A program made the translations under genes and the position numbers. The notes below the pieces were generated by a model. That model worked only from the letters and a program-made list of their open reading frames with translations. It made no database searches and had not been told where the DNA came from. A DNA stretch of 20,608 nt from Prolixibacteraceae bacterium (GTDB lineage Bacteria; Bacteroidota; Bacteroidia; Bacteroidales; Prolixibacteraceae): the NCBI GenBank assembly GCA_023228025.1, contig JALOCD010000078.1, positions 1 through 20,608 on the forward strand, written 5' to 3'. This document shows, in pieces, positions 1-7,211 of this stretch; the stretch's first letter is position 1; every line of letters begins with the position of its first letter.

Positions 1-74
1 TTCTGGCTCATCTCACTCTTTTGCCACTTCTCAATAAGCTTAAACATAACTGATTCTTTGGTCGCTTCTTTCAT
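1..74 (-). CDS. IS66-type accessory transposition protein (TnpA-like), N-terminal fragment
   Basis: Reading the minus strand from the ATG at 74 gives 24 codons open to the window edge, beginning MKEATKESVMFKLIEK and continuing WQKSEMSQ. The pattern of a short leader, a hydrophobic FxLIxxW segment and then a polar S-x-SQ stretch resembles the N-terminus of the small helix-turn-helix protein (TnpA, orf1) of IS66-family elements in Bacteroidota. That protein is encoded just inside one end of the element and is needed together with TnpB and TnpC for transposition. The distance from the proposed element end at 140 to this start, 66 bp, fits that layout. The rest of the gene lies outside the window, so length and intactness cannot be judged. 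The family call rests on a short match from memory and is moderate. Confidence 0.45.
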   Translation of the reverse strand, partial: MKEATKESVMFKLIEKWQKSEMSQ

Positions 75-140
75 GATCTTTTTGTCCCAAAGCTAAACCA
101 TCAAGCATAAGTGGTCAAGATGGGTTGGTCGGACGGATAC
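1..140 (-). mobile_element. Probable end of an IS66-family insertion sequence
   Basis: On the minus strand the sequence from 140 inward starts GTATCCGTCCGACCAACC and continues CATCTTGACC, about 66 bp before a TnpA-like start. IS66-family elements usually begin GTAA and have a first ORF close to the end; here the first bases would be GTAT, so the exact boundary is uncertain. The opposite end and the 8-bp target duplication expected for this family lie outside the window. The call is an inference from the adjacent coding fragment plus the terminus-like sequence. Confidence 0.35.
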
Positions 141-141
141 G

Positions 142-279
142 GTTCAAAAAATTAAAGAAGGTCACCAACCTATTGAATCCAATCAGTATATAAAAATTAT
201 CGCTACTGACAAGTCATCATCCAAGCTTTCGCTTTCAGCCGGAAGCTATCATATTACTTTTAAACTAAACCAAAAATGA
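142..279 (+). pseudogene. C-terminal remnant of an unidentified gene next to the IS end
   Basis: The frame ending at the TGA at 277-279 is open back to a stop at 94-96 but has no usable start. Beyond the proposed element end it reads VQKIKEGHQPIESNQ, then YIKIIATDKSSSKLSLSAGS and YHITFKLNQK. The alternating polar and hydrophobic pattern looks like the last beta strands of a real protein rather than noise. A gene interrupted by the insertion sequence would leave exactly such a tail. I do not recognise the family, and at 46 codons the frame could be chance. Confidence 0.25.
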
Positions 280-422
280 GAAAGATCTTTCCCATTCCTT
301 GATTCCTTCAGGATCGTTCCTGTCCGGAAGAATGATGATCCTGCCAAATTAAGCAGAACAAAGATTCAAAATAAATAAGCCGTTTCCGGCAATATTTATC
401 AACCGTTGGTTGTTCATTACTG
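280..422. other. Intergenic stretch with no gene seen
   Basis: No coding frame is convincing here. Two very small hairpins are visible: GCCG-TTTC-CGGC at 379-390 and CAACC-GTT-GGTTG at 400-412. Neither is followed by a T-run, and I assign no function to them. Confidence 0.4.
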
Positions 423-450
423 AGGGGGCGATCGTAAGAAATCGCTCCCT
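423..450 (+). terminator. Hairpin upstream of parE, terminator-like
   Basis: AGGGGGCGAT (423-432) pairs with ATCGCTCCCT (441-450) over ten positions with one G-T wobble and an 8-base loop. It is followed by the T-rich TATTTCTTTATATTT. This is the form of an intrinsic terminator for transcription arriving from the left. It lies directly against the parE -7 box, so it may insulate parE from the insertion-sequence side. It could also overlap the region where a -33 element would sit, since no TTTG is found there. Confidence 0.45.
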
Positions 451-458
451 TATTTCTT

Positions 459-466
459 TATATTTG
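459..466 (+). promoter_or_regulatory. Bacteroidota -7 box for parE (TATATTTG)
   Basis: TATATTTG matches the primary-sigma -7 consensus TAnnTTTG exactly. Transcription would start near 471-474, leaving a leader of about ten bases before the ATG at 484. No TTTG -33 element is seen at the usual distance. The match matters for start choice: the GTG at 466 lies inside the box and would not be transcribed. Confidence 0.5.
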
Positions 467-483
467 TGCAAACTCAATTAAGA

Positions 484-2316
484 ATGGTTCAAGGTTATTC
501 TGAAGATTCGATACGTACGCTCGACTGGAAAGAGCACATCAGAAAACGCCCGGGAATGTACATTGGCAAACTCGGTGACGGCTCAGCGGCCGACGATGGC
601 ATCTATGTCCTCCTCAAAGAGGTGATAGACAATTCGGTCGATGAGTTCATGATGGGCAACGGTAAGAAGATCGATATCCACGTTTCGGACCAGCGGATTT
701 CTGTCCGTGACTTTGGCCGTGGTATTCCTCTGGGTAAACTCATGGATGTGGCTGCCCGGATGAATACCGGAGCGAAATATGATTCCAAGGCCTTCAAAAA
801 ATCGGTCGGTCTCAATGGGGTCGGTATCAAAGCTGTTAATGCGCTCTCTACCTCTTTTTCAATAAAATCTGTTCGCGACGGAAATGTTAAGGTGATCGAT
901 TTCTCCAGAGGTGATGTTGTCGTTGAAAATGAAGAGATTCCGACCGACGAACCCAACGGCACAACAGTCGTTTTCACACCCGACGAGGATATTTTCAAGA
1001 CCTACCATTACATCGATGAGTATGTGGTGGCCATGTTGAAAAACTACACCTACCTCAATGCCGGACTGACCATCAACTACAACGGTGAAAAATACCTCTC
1101 CAAAAACGGACTCTACGACCTGCTGAACGAAAACATCGGACAGGAACCGCTCTATCCGATTATTCACCTGAAGGGCGAGGATATCGAAAGCGCCATTACC
1201 CATGGCAACCAATATGGCGAAGATTATTATTCCTTTGTCAACGGTCAGCATACGGTTCAGGGCGGTACACACCTGGCTGCCTTCAGGGAAGCGCTGATCA
1301 AGACCATCCGCGATTTTTACAAGAAAGAGTTCGATGCCTCGGATATCAGGGCCTCCATCGTAGCGGCCATCAGTATCAAAGTGGAAGAACCGGTGTTTGA
1401 ATCACAAACCAAAACCAAGCTGGGGTCTAGGGACATTTCACCGGACGGAATGTCTGTACGAAATTTTGTGATGAACTTCATCCAGAAAGAGCTTGGAAAT
1501 TACCTCCACAAAAACCCGCAGACAGCCGATGTCCTGCTGCGAAGAATCCAGGAGTCTGAAAGGGAACGCAAGGCCATTTCCGGCATACAGAAACTGGCCA
1601 AGCAACGTGCAAAAAAGGTAAGTCTTCACAATAAAAAATTGAGAGACTGTCGGTTACATTACAATACTCCGCACGAAAATAAAGACAATAGCTCCATCTT
1701 CATCACCGAGGGCGACTCGGCCAGCGGTTCCATCACCAAATCAAGGGATGTGAATACCCAGGCCGTCTTCAGTCTTCGTGGCAAACCCCTAAATTCATAC
1801 GGCCTTACCAAGAAGATTGTATACGAGAATGAGGAGTTCAACCTCCTGCAGGCAGCGCTGAATATTGAAGAGGGAATCGATGAGCTTCGTTACAACAAAG
1901 TGATCATCGCGACGGATGCCGACGTGGATGGGATGCACATCCGATTGTTGTTGATCACCTTCTTTCTGCAATTTTTCCCGGAATTGATCCGTAGAGGCCA
2001 TCTATACATACTGCAAACACCGCTCTTCAGGGTACGAAACAAAAAAAAGACCGAATATTGCTATTCAGAACAGGAAAGGGACACGGCGGTAAAGGTTCTG
2101 GCAACAGGCGTGGAGATTACCCGGTTCAAAGGGTTGGGCGAGATATCCCCTGATGAGTTCAAAAATTTTATTGGGGAGCAGATTCGTCTCGATCCGGTTA
2201 TCCTGAACAAAAATGAATCGATCGTCGAGATGTTGGAATTCTACATGGGCAAGAATACTCCCGACAGGCAGGATTTTATCATTGAGAATTTGCATGTGGA
2301 GAAGGATGAGATATAG
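484..2316 (+). CDS. parE: DNA topoisomerase IV subunit B (ParE-type)
   Basis: This is the ATPase subunit of the type IIA topoisomerase that separates replicated chromosomes; it works as a heterotetramer with ParC, encoded next. The 610-residue protein has the GHKL ATPase domain first: RPGMYIG at about 22-28, catalytic Glu46 and Mg-binding Asn50 in EVIDNSVDE, a GRGIPLG loop and GLNGVGIKAVNALS. The transducer domain follows. The Toprim domain has EGDSASGS from Glu409 and the metal triad DxDxD at Asp478, 480 and 482. The length is that of the short GyrB/ParE class. I start at ATG 484 rather than GTG 466 because the latter lies inside the -7 promoter box. Adjacency to a parC-type gene and overall likeness to Bacteroidota ParE favour topoisomerase IV over gyrase B. 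Confidence 0.93.
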   Translation: MVQGYSEDSIRTLDWKEHIRKRPGMYIGKLGDGSAADDGIYVLLKEVIDNSVDEFMMGNGKKIDIHVSDQRISVRDFGRGIPLGKLMDVAARMNTGAKYDSKAFKKSVGLNGVGIKAVNALSTSFSIKSVRDGNVKVIDFSRGDVVVENEEIPTDEPNGTTVVFTPDEDIFKTYHYIDEYVVAMLKNYTYLNAGLTINYNGEKYLSKNGLYDLLNENIGQEPLYPIIHLKGEDIESAITHGNQYGEDYYSFVNGQHTVQGGTHLAAFREALIKTIRDFYKKEFDASDIRASIVAAISIKVEEPVFESQTKTKLGSRDISPDGMSVRNFVMNFIQKELGNYLHKNPQTADVLLRRIQESERERKAISGIQKLAKQRAKKVSLHNKKLRDCRLHYNTPHENKDNSSIFITEGDSASGSITKSRDVNTQAVFSLRGKPLNSYGLTKKIVYENEEFNLLQAALNIEEGIDELRYNKVIIATDADVDGMHIRLLLITFFLQFFPELIRRGHLYILQTPLFRVRNKKKTEYCYSEQERDTAVKVLATGVEITRFKGLGEISPDEFKNFIGEQIRLDPVILNKNESIVEMLEFYMGKNTPDRQDFIIENLHVEKDEI

Positions 2317-2320
2317 ATGG

Positions 2321-2520
2321 ATATAAAGAAATAGATAGAAATAGATAGAAATAAATAGAAATAAATAGAAATAAATAGAAATAAATAGAAATAAATAGAA
2401 ATAAATAGAAATAAATAGAAATAAATAGAAATAAATAGAAATAAAAAGAAATAAATAGAAATAAATAGAAATAAATAGAAATAGATAGAAATAGATAGAA
2501 ATAAGTTGAAATAGATGGGA
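2321..2520 (+). repeat. Decamer tandem array, 20 units of ATAAATAGAA type
   Basis: Starting five bases after the parE stop, 20 consecutive 10-bp units fill exactly 200 bp. Twelve are ATAAATAGAA, of which nine run uninterrupted from 2351 to 2440. Four are ATAGATAGAA, two near each end. The remainder are single variants: ATATAAAGAA, ATAAAAAGAA, ATAAGTTGAA and ATAGATGGGA. Identical units in the middle and diverged units at the edges are the usual sign of expansion by slippage. The array has no spacers, so it is not a CRISPR array. On the minus strand it is translatable, which produces a false low-complexity frame. Confidence 0.95.
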
Positions 2521-2591
2521 ATAGTAACATTTTAAATATTTTATATACAATGAATTACAATTTATTTCTATTTATTTCAACTTATCTCTAT
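2495..2591 (+). repeat. Long inverted repeat spanning the end of the decamer array
   Basis: ATAAGTTGAAATA at 2501-2513 is matched perfectly by its reverse complement TATTTCAACTTAT at 2573-2585. In RNA the pairing can extend inward to 2524/2562 through several G-U pairs. It can extend outward to 2495/2591 past one mismatch, giving a stem of nearly 30 bp around a loop of about 37 bases. The right arm is effectively an inverted copy of array units. It could act as a pause, processing or partial terminator site between parE and parC. There is no G+C-rich stem with a T-tract, so a standard terminator is unlikely. Downstream of it, 2592-2624 is A/T-rich with no Shine-Dalgarno sequence before parC. 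Confidence 0.75.
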
Positions 2592-2624
2592 AAATTTCAA
2601 ACTTCAAAAAAATAAATTTTTTAA

Positions 2625-5318
2625 ATGGCTATTGAAGGAGACCTTTTACCCGATGACCTGCTGTCTGAGATAAATGAGCAGGGGGAAAAGAAAGAGCTGC
2701 ACCATATCATCTACCTTTCGTCGATGTACCAGAACTGGTTTCTCGATTATGCCTCCTATGTCATTCTCGAGCGTGCCGTTCCCTACGTCAACGATGGACT
2801 GAAGCCGGTGCAGCGCAGGATTCTCCATGCCATGAAACAAATGGACGACGGCCGTTACACCAAGGTAGCCAACATCATCGGGCAAACCATGATGTACCAT
2901 CCACACGGGGATGCTTCTATCGGTGACGCGCTTGTTCAGCTTGGTCAAAAAGATTTGCTGATCGATTGCCAGGGAAACTGGGGAAATATCCATACCGGTG
3001 ATGGTGCAGCCGCGCCGAGGTACATCGAAGCCCGTCTCTCGAAGTTTGCTCTCGAAGTACTGTTCAATCCCAAAACCACCAAGTGGCAGCAATCCTACGA
3101 CGGAAGAAACAGGGAGCCCGTAACTTTGCCTGCAAAATTTCCGTTACTATTGGCACAGGGGGTTGAAGGAATCGCGGTAGGTCTTGCCTCCAAGATATTA
3201 CCCCACAACTTCATTGAGTTGATCGACGCTTCCATCGCTTGCCTGAAAAATGAGCCTTTTGAATTGTTCCCCGACTTTCCTACCGGAGGATTTCTCGATG
3301 TATCCAAATACAACGACGGATTGCGTGGCGGGGCCATCAAGATTAGGGCAAAAATTGAAAAACTTGATAACAAAACATTGGTTATCACAGAGATACCTTT
3401 CGGAAAGACCACCTCATCCGTGATCGAAACGATCATCAAGGCATTTGAAAAGGGGAAAATCAAGATCCGGAAAATTGACGACAATACTGCTGCCAACGTG
3501 GAAATTCTCGTCCACCTGCTTCCGGGTACGAGTTCAGACAAGACCATCGACGCACTTTACGCATTCACCGATTGTGAGGTATCTGTCTCTCCAAACTCCT
3601 GCATCATCGAGGACGACAAGCCTCACTTCATGCCGATCAGCGAGATATTGAAAAGATCGGTAGGCAATACGGTCGACCTTTTGAAATTGGAGTTGGAAAT
3701 CCACAAGGGTGAGCTGGAAGAGCAATGGCACTTCTCCTCCCTTGAGAAAATATTCATAGAAGAAAGAATATATAAGGACAAGGCCTTTGAAGACTCAGGT
3801 AACATGGATGAAGCAGTCGCCCACATCGATAAGCGGCTGGATCCCTGGAAACCCAAATTTAAAAGAATCATCACAAAGGAGGACATCCTCAAACTGATGG
3901 AGATCAGGATGGGCCGGATATTGAAATTCAATACGGTTAAGGCCGACGAATTAATCCTTTCCATCGAAAATGAGATTGCCGAAACCCAGCATCACATCGA
4001 CCACATCATCCCCTACTCCATTGCCTGGTATGAAAAACTGAAAACCAAGTTTGGCAAAGGTCGCGACCGGAAAAGCGAGATAAGGAATTTCGAGAACATC
4101 GAAGCCACAAAAGTGGTGATGGCCAACGAAAAGCTGTACATCGACCGTGAGGAGGGATTCGTCGGAACAGCGCTGAAAAAGGCCGAATACGTCTGCGACT
4201 GTTCGGATATTGACGATATCATTGTTTTCAGAAAAGATGGGACCTATTTCATTTCGAAGGTTTCGGACAAAGCATTTGTCGGTAAAAATGTGCTGCATGT
4301 AGCGGTTTTTGAGAAGAACAACGACCGCACCATTTACAACCTGGTTTACAGGGATGGCAAGGCTGGCAACAATTACATGAAACGTTTTGCCGTTACAGGA
4401 GTTACCCGCGACAAGGAGTACAATATGACGCTCGGAACCGAGGGATCCCGCATACTCTATTTTAGCGCCAATCCTAACGGGGAAGCCGAAGTATTGCGCA
4501 TTACCTTCAAACCCCGGCCAAAACTGAAAAAACTGATCGATGAGGTGAATATGGCTGAACTGGCCATCAAGGGCCGAGCCTCCATGGGAAACCTGGTTTC
4601 CAAAAATGAAATTCACAAAATTACCCTCAAGGAGAAAGGCATGTCTACCCTGGGCGGACGAAAGATATGGTTCGACGAGGACGTGCTAAGGCTCAATGCC
4701 GATGGACGCGGTTCCTATCTCGGCGAATTTACCGGCGATGACAAGATTCTGGTTGTCGACAAGGACGGGTTTTTCCATCTCTTTACCTACGATCTGGAGA
4801 ACCATTTTGAGAAGAACATACTTTCCATCTCCAAATTCGACCCGGATCAAATTGCCTCAGTAATTTATTTCGATGCTGAACAGAATTTCTATTACCTGAA
4901 AAGGTTCAACATTGAAGCCAATGCAGGCAAACAATGCAGGTTTATCGGAGAGTTTCCCGACAACAAGCTGACAAGCATTACCTGGGAGAAATATCCACAG
5001 CTTGAGGTGGAATTTGGCGGTGCACATGAAGACCGGGAGAAGGAGATCATCGATGTTTCAGAATTTATTGCCGTCAAATCTTACAAGGCCAAAGGAAAAC
5101 GAATCTCAACTTTCGAAATAAAGAATATCCTTGAGCTTGAACCACTTATTAAGGAAGAGGAGGAAGAGACTGAGGAAAAAGAGGAAGAGGGATCTGAAAC
5201 CCCGGAGCAACCCGAAGCGAACCAGGAGGAAATTGAATTGATCGACGATATCCCATTTGAAATTATCCGACCCGGCAAGGATGGTGAACCGGACCAGATG
5301 ACCTTAATCTTCGAGTAA
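2625..5318 (+). CDS. parC: DNA topoisomerase IV subunit A (ParC/GyrA family)
   Basis: This is the DNA-breaking and rejoining subunit that partners ParE. The 897-residue protein opens with the winged-helix breakage domain: QRRILHAM at 63-70, YHPHGDASIGDALV at 91-104, and catalytic Tyr133 in AAAPRYIEARLS, preceded by Arg132. A coiled tower region follows. From roughly residue 490 onward comes a long beta-rich C-terminal domain that lacks the clear GyrA box of gyrase, which suits topoisomerase IV. A very acidic linker (about 842-860, mainly Glu) precedes the closing QMTLIFE. The residue equivalent to the quinolone-contact Ser83 of E. coli GyrA is Ala97, while the Asp87 equivalent is kept as Asp101. 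The gene follows parE after a 308-bp repeat-filled gap and its stop overlaps the aroK start by one base. Confidence 0.92.
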   Translation: MAIEGDLLPDDLLSEINEQGEKKELHHIIYLSSMYQNWFLDYASYVILERAVPYVNDGLKPVQRRILHAMKQMDDGRYTKVANIIGQTMMYHPHGDASIGDALVQLGQKDLLIDCQGNWGNIHTGDGAAAPRYIEARLSKFALEVLFNPKTTKWQQSYDGRNREPVTLPAKFPLLLAQGVEGIAVGLASKILPHNFIELIDASIACLKNEPFELFPDFPTGGFLDVSKYNDGLRGGAIKIRAKIEKLDNKTLVITEIPFGKTTSSVIETIIKAFEKGKIKIRKIDDNTAANVEILVHLLPGTSSDKTIDALYAFTDCEVSVSPNSCIIEDDKPHFMPISEILKRSVGNTVDLLKLELEIHKGELEEQWHFSSLEKIFIEERIYKDKAFEDSGNMDEAVAHIDKRLDPWKPKFKRIITKEDILKLMEIRMGRILKFNTVKADELILSIENEIAETQHHIDHIIPYSIAWYEKLKTKFGKGRDRKSEIRNFENIEATKVVMANEKLYIDREEGFVGTALKKAEYVCDCSDIDDIIVFRKDGTYFISKVSDKAFVGKNVLHVAVFEKNNDRTIYNLVYRDGKAGNNYMKRFAVTGVTRDKEYNMTLGTEGSRILYFSANPNGEAEVLRITFKPRPKLKKLIDEVNMAELAIKGRASMGNLVSKNEIHKITLKEKGMSTLGGRKIWFDEDVLRLNADGRGSYLGEFTGDDKILVVDKDGFFHLFTYDLENHFEKNILSISKFDPDQIASVIYFDAEQNFYYLKRFNIEANAGKQCRFIGEFPDNKLTSITWEKYPQLEVEFGGAHEDREKEIIDVSEFIAVKSYKAKGKRISTFEIKNILELEPLIKEEEEETEEKEEEGSETPEQPEANQEEIELIDDIPFEIIRPGKDGEPDQMTLIFE

Positions 5319-5839
5319 TGAGAATTTTTCTGACCGGTTACATGGGATGCGGGAAATCGACCATCGGAAGAAAGGTCGCCGCGCTCATGGGCATGAATTT
5401 CATCGACCTTGACAAATACATCGAAGAGCGAAATTTCAAATCAGTCCCCGATATTTTTGCACAGGAAGGGGAAGCAACCTTTCGCGAAAAGGAGCGTCAA
5501 GCCTTACAGGAGGTGGCTCAGTTTGAAGATATCATCATTGGCACAGGAGGTGGGGCCCCCTGCTTTTTCGAGAACATGAAAAAGATGAATGAAACCGGAA
5601 TAACCATCTATCTTGCTCCCGACAATGAAACCCTTGCATGCAGATTGCTCAAATCCAAGACCGAACGTCCTCTGATTGCCGGAAAAAGCAAGGAGGAGTT
5701 GATAGCTTTTATTGAAGTTGCCCTTGCAAAAAGGGCGCCATTTTACGAACAATCCAAAATTGTTATCAGGGGAATAAATGACATTCAACCCGCAGATGTC
5801 GTGAGCTTAATCCAGGAATATCTGAACAAAAGCGCTTAA
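5318..5839 (+). CDS. aroK: Shikimate kinase
   Basis: It phosphorylates shikimate to shikimate 3-phosphate with ATP in the cytoplasmic route to chorismate and aromatic amino acids. The 173-residue length is typical. Visible motifs are Walker A GYMGCGKST at 7-15, the FIDLD shikimate-binding segment with Asp30 and Asp32, the conserved Arg56 in FREKE, the glycine-rich GTGGGAP at 75-81, the lid arginine Arg117 in ERPL, and AKRAPFYE with Arg139. The ATG shares a base with the parC stop (TAATG), so translation is probably coupled and the gene is co-transcribed with topoisomerase IV. At its other end the stop interlocks with that of a convergent permease gene, overlapping by four bases. Confidence 0.93.
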   Translation: MRIFLTGYMGCGKSTIGRKVAALMGMNFIDLDKYIEERNFKSVPDIFAQEGEATFREKERQALQEVAQFEDIIIGTGGGAPCFFENMKKMNETGITIYLAPDNETLACRLLKSKTERPLIAGKSKEELIAFIEVALAKRAPFYEQSKIVIRGINDIQPADVVSLIQEYLNKSA

Positions 5840-7098
5840 TCGAACCGCAATGCCCTATCGGGAGAAATCCTCGACACATACCAGGAGGGAACCAGCAGCA
5901 TCAAAAGGGTTACCGACAATGTTCCGGCATTCAAAATCAAAAGATGAATAATCTTCAGGTTCACTGGCACATATTCCAGGTAATATGAAGTCGGGTCCAG
6001 ATGGAAGATATGAAAATTGGACTGAAGTAGGCAAAACCCAATCCCTGCAATATTTCCCCACAACATACCGCGTCCGATTAAAAAGAAGGAGAGGTAAAGA
6101 AATACTTTCCTGATGCTGTAATTGCAGCTTCCAATTGCCTTGAGGGTCCCGATCATGAATGTTCGTTCCAAAATAAGGATCAGTAATCCGGATACCATGT
6201 TAAAACCGGCTACCAGGATGATGAGTGTCAGGATGATCCATACATTCATATCCAGCAGGTTAAGCCAGTCGAAAATTTGGGGATACTTCGAGGTGATGCT
6301 GACAGGCCTTATCGACACCGAATCCGTTTCAGCATAATGGATGGTTAGTCCTTTTACCTTTTTCGTCATTTCATCCAGCCGGTCAAAATTGTTGATAGAG
6401 ATCTCAAATCCACTGATTTCGTCTGGCTTCCACCCATTCAACTTTCTGACTTGCTGAATGTCTGCCAACACAAAAAGTCGGTCAAACTCCTCCAGGCTGG
6501 ATTGATAAATGCCGGAAACAGAAAATTTCCGCATCCGTTGATCCGTTAATTTATTGTTGAGAAAGTAGCAATAGACCGGATCGCCCACTTTCAGTTTCAT
6601 CAGGGATGCCACTTGCCTGGATATCAAAACTTTATCTGTTGAAATACTGTCATTGACCGGAAAAATAGAACCGGCGACAAGATTCTGTTTAAAAAAGGTC
6701 CAGTCGAAATCGGGTCCTACTCCCTTCAGTACCATTCCCAACATCTCTTCATCTGTCTTGATGATTCCTGGTTTGGTGGCAAAAACTTCCACATGTTTGA
6801 TCCCTTCGAGGCTTGTCAAGCGTGACAGCCACATTTGGTTCCTGCTGACTGGCACCGTTTCGAACGAAGAGTTCGAATCAAAATTTACAAGCTGAATGTG
6901 CGAGCCAAATCCGATCACCTTGTCACGTATCTCCTTTTTGAAACCGGTTACAATGGCAACGGACAAGATCATCAGCATCAACCCGAAAGCGATGCCGAAC
7001 AGTGCAAAAGAGATAATGGACCGTGAAAATTTCCTTTTGTTATCAGGGTCGGAAAATATCCTTTTGGCAATGAAAAGTTCGAAATTCAGTTTTGACAC
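5836..7098 (-). CDS. FtsX-type ABC transporter permease, LolC/LolE-like
   Basis: This is an inner-membrane permease of the family that extracts lipoproteins for transport to the outer membrane. The 420-residue protein has the family plan: an N-terminal membrane segment at about 25-52 ending GFKKEIRDK, a large periplasmic domain of some 220 residues, then three membrane segments in the C-terminal third (the FtsX fold). The N-terminus FELFIAKRIF is typical of Bacteroidota LolC/E homologues. The start is a GTG at 7098; the frame stays open upstream but I find no ATG in it. No ATPase gene (LolD-type) is in the window, so the partner must be encoded elsewhere. Lipoprotein export is the best guess, but other FtsX permeases look alike. 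The gene is divergent from rsmA and convergent with aroK. Confidence 0.8.
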   Translation of the reverse strand: MSKLNFELFIAKRIFSDPDNKRKFSRSIISFALFGIAFGLMLMILSVAIVTGFKKEIRDKVIGFGSHIQLVNFDSNSSFETVPVSRNQMWLSRLTSLEGIKHVEVFATKPGIIKTDEEMLGMVLKGVGPDFDWTFFKQNLVAGSIFPVNDSISTDKVLISRQVASLMKLKVGDPVYCYFLNNKLTDQRMRKFSVSGIYQSSLEEFDRLFVLADIQQVRKLNGWKPDEISGFEISINNFDRLDEMTKKVKGLTIHYAETDSVSIRPVSITSKYPQIFDWLNLLDMNVWIILTLIILVAGFNMVSGLLILILERTFMIGTLKAIGSCNYSIRKVFLYLSFFLIGRGMLWGNIAGIGFCLLQSNFHIFHLDPTSYYLEYVPVNLKIIHLLILNAGTLSVTLLMLLVPSWYVSRISPDRALRFD

Positions 7099-7156
7099 AA
7101 ATTCTTGTTTGGTGTAAAAGTAACCAAAAAATCTCTGTCCAATTGCTCCTTTTTAA

Positions 7157-7164
7157 TACCTTTG
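7157..7164 (+). promoter_or_regulatory. Bacteroidota -7 box for rsmA (TACCTTTG)
   Basis: TACCTTTG matches TAnnTTTG exactly and lies 47 bases before the rsmA ATG. A one-mismatch -33 candidate, TCTG at 7134-7137, is 19 bases upstream. The expected transcript start near 7170 would give a leader of about 40 bases, most of it the heptamer repeat. Confidence 0.45.
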
Positions 7165-7178
7165 AGCTGACCGAAGGC

Positions 7179-7206
7179 TAATTCGTAATTTGTAATTTGT
7201 AATTTT
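7179..7206 (+). repeat. Heptamer tandem repeat in the rsmA leader
   Basis: Four 7-bp units in a row, TAATTCG, TAATTTG, TAATTTG and TAATTTT, end five bases before the rsmA ATG at 7212. They occupy the place where a Shine-Dalgarno sequence would be, and none is present. Changes in unit number would alter leader length by 7 bases. Confidence 0.8.
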
Positions 7207-7211
7207 TCAAC

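Noticed and set aside
466..483. GTG at 466 as the parE start
   Set aside because: It overlaps the exact -7 box TATATTTG, so it would be upstream of the transcript start; family members start near the ATG at 484.
2321..2520. Possible CRISPR array
   Set aside because: The units are contiguous 10-mers with no spacers, far shorter than CRISPR repeats; it is a tandem repeat.
2065..2550. Minus-strand open frame of 161 codons with repeated Ser-Ile-Tyr-Phe-Tyr-Leu-Phe-Leu
   Set aside because: It is the translation of the 10-bp tandem array plus the antisense end of parE. Low complexity comes from the repeat, and there is no start context or homologous domain.
3951..4616. 221-codon minus-strand open frame inside parC
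   Set aside because: It lies wholly antisense to the clearly conserved C-terminal part of parC and shows no recognisable domain.
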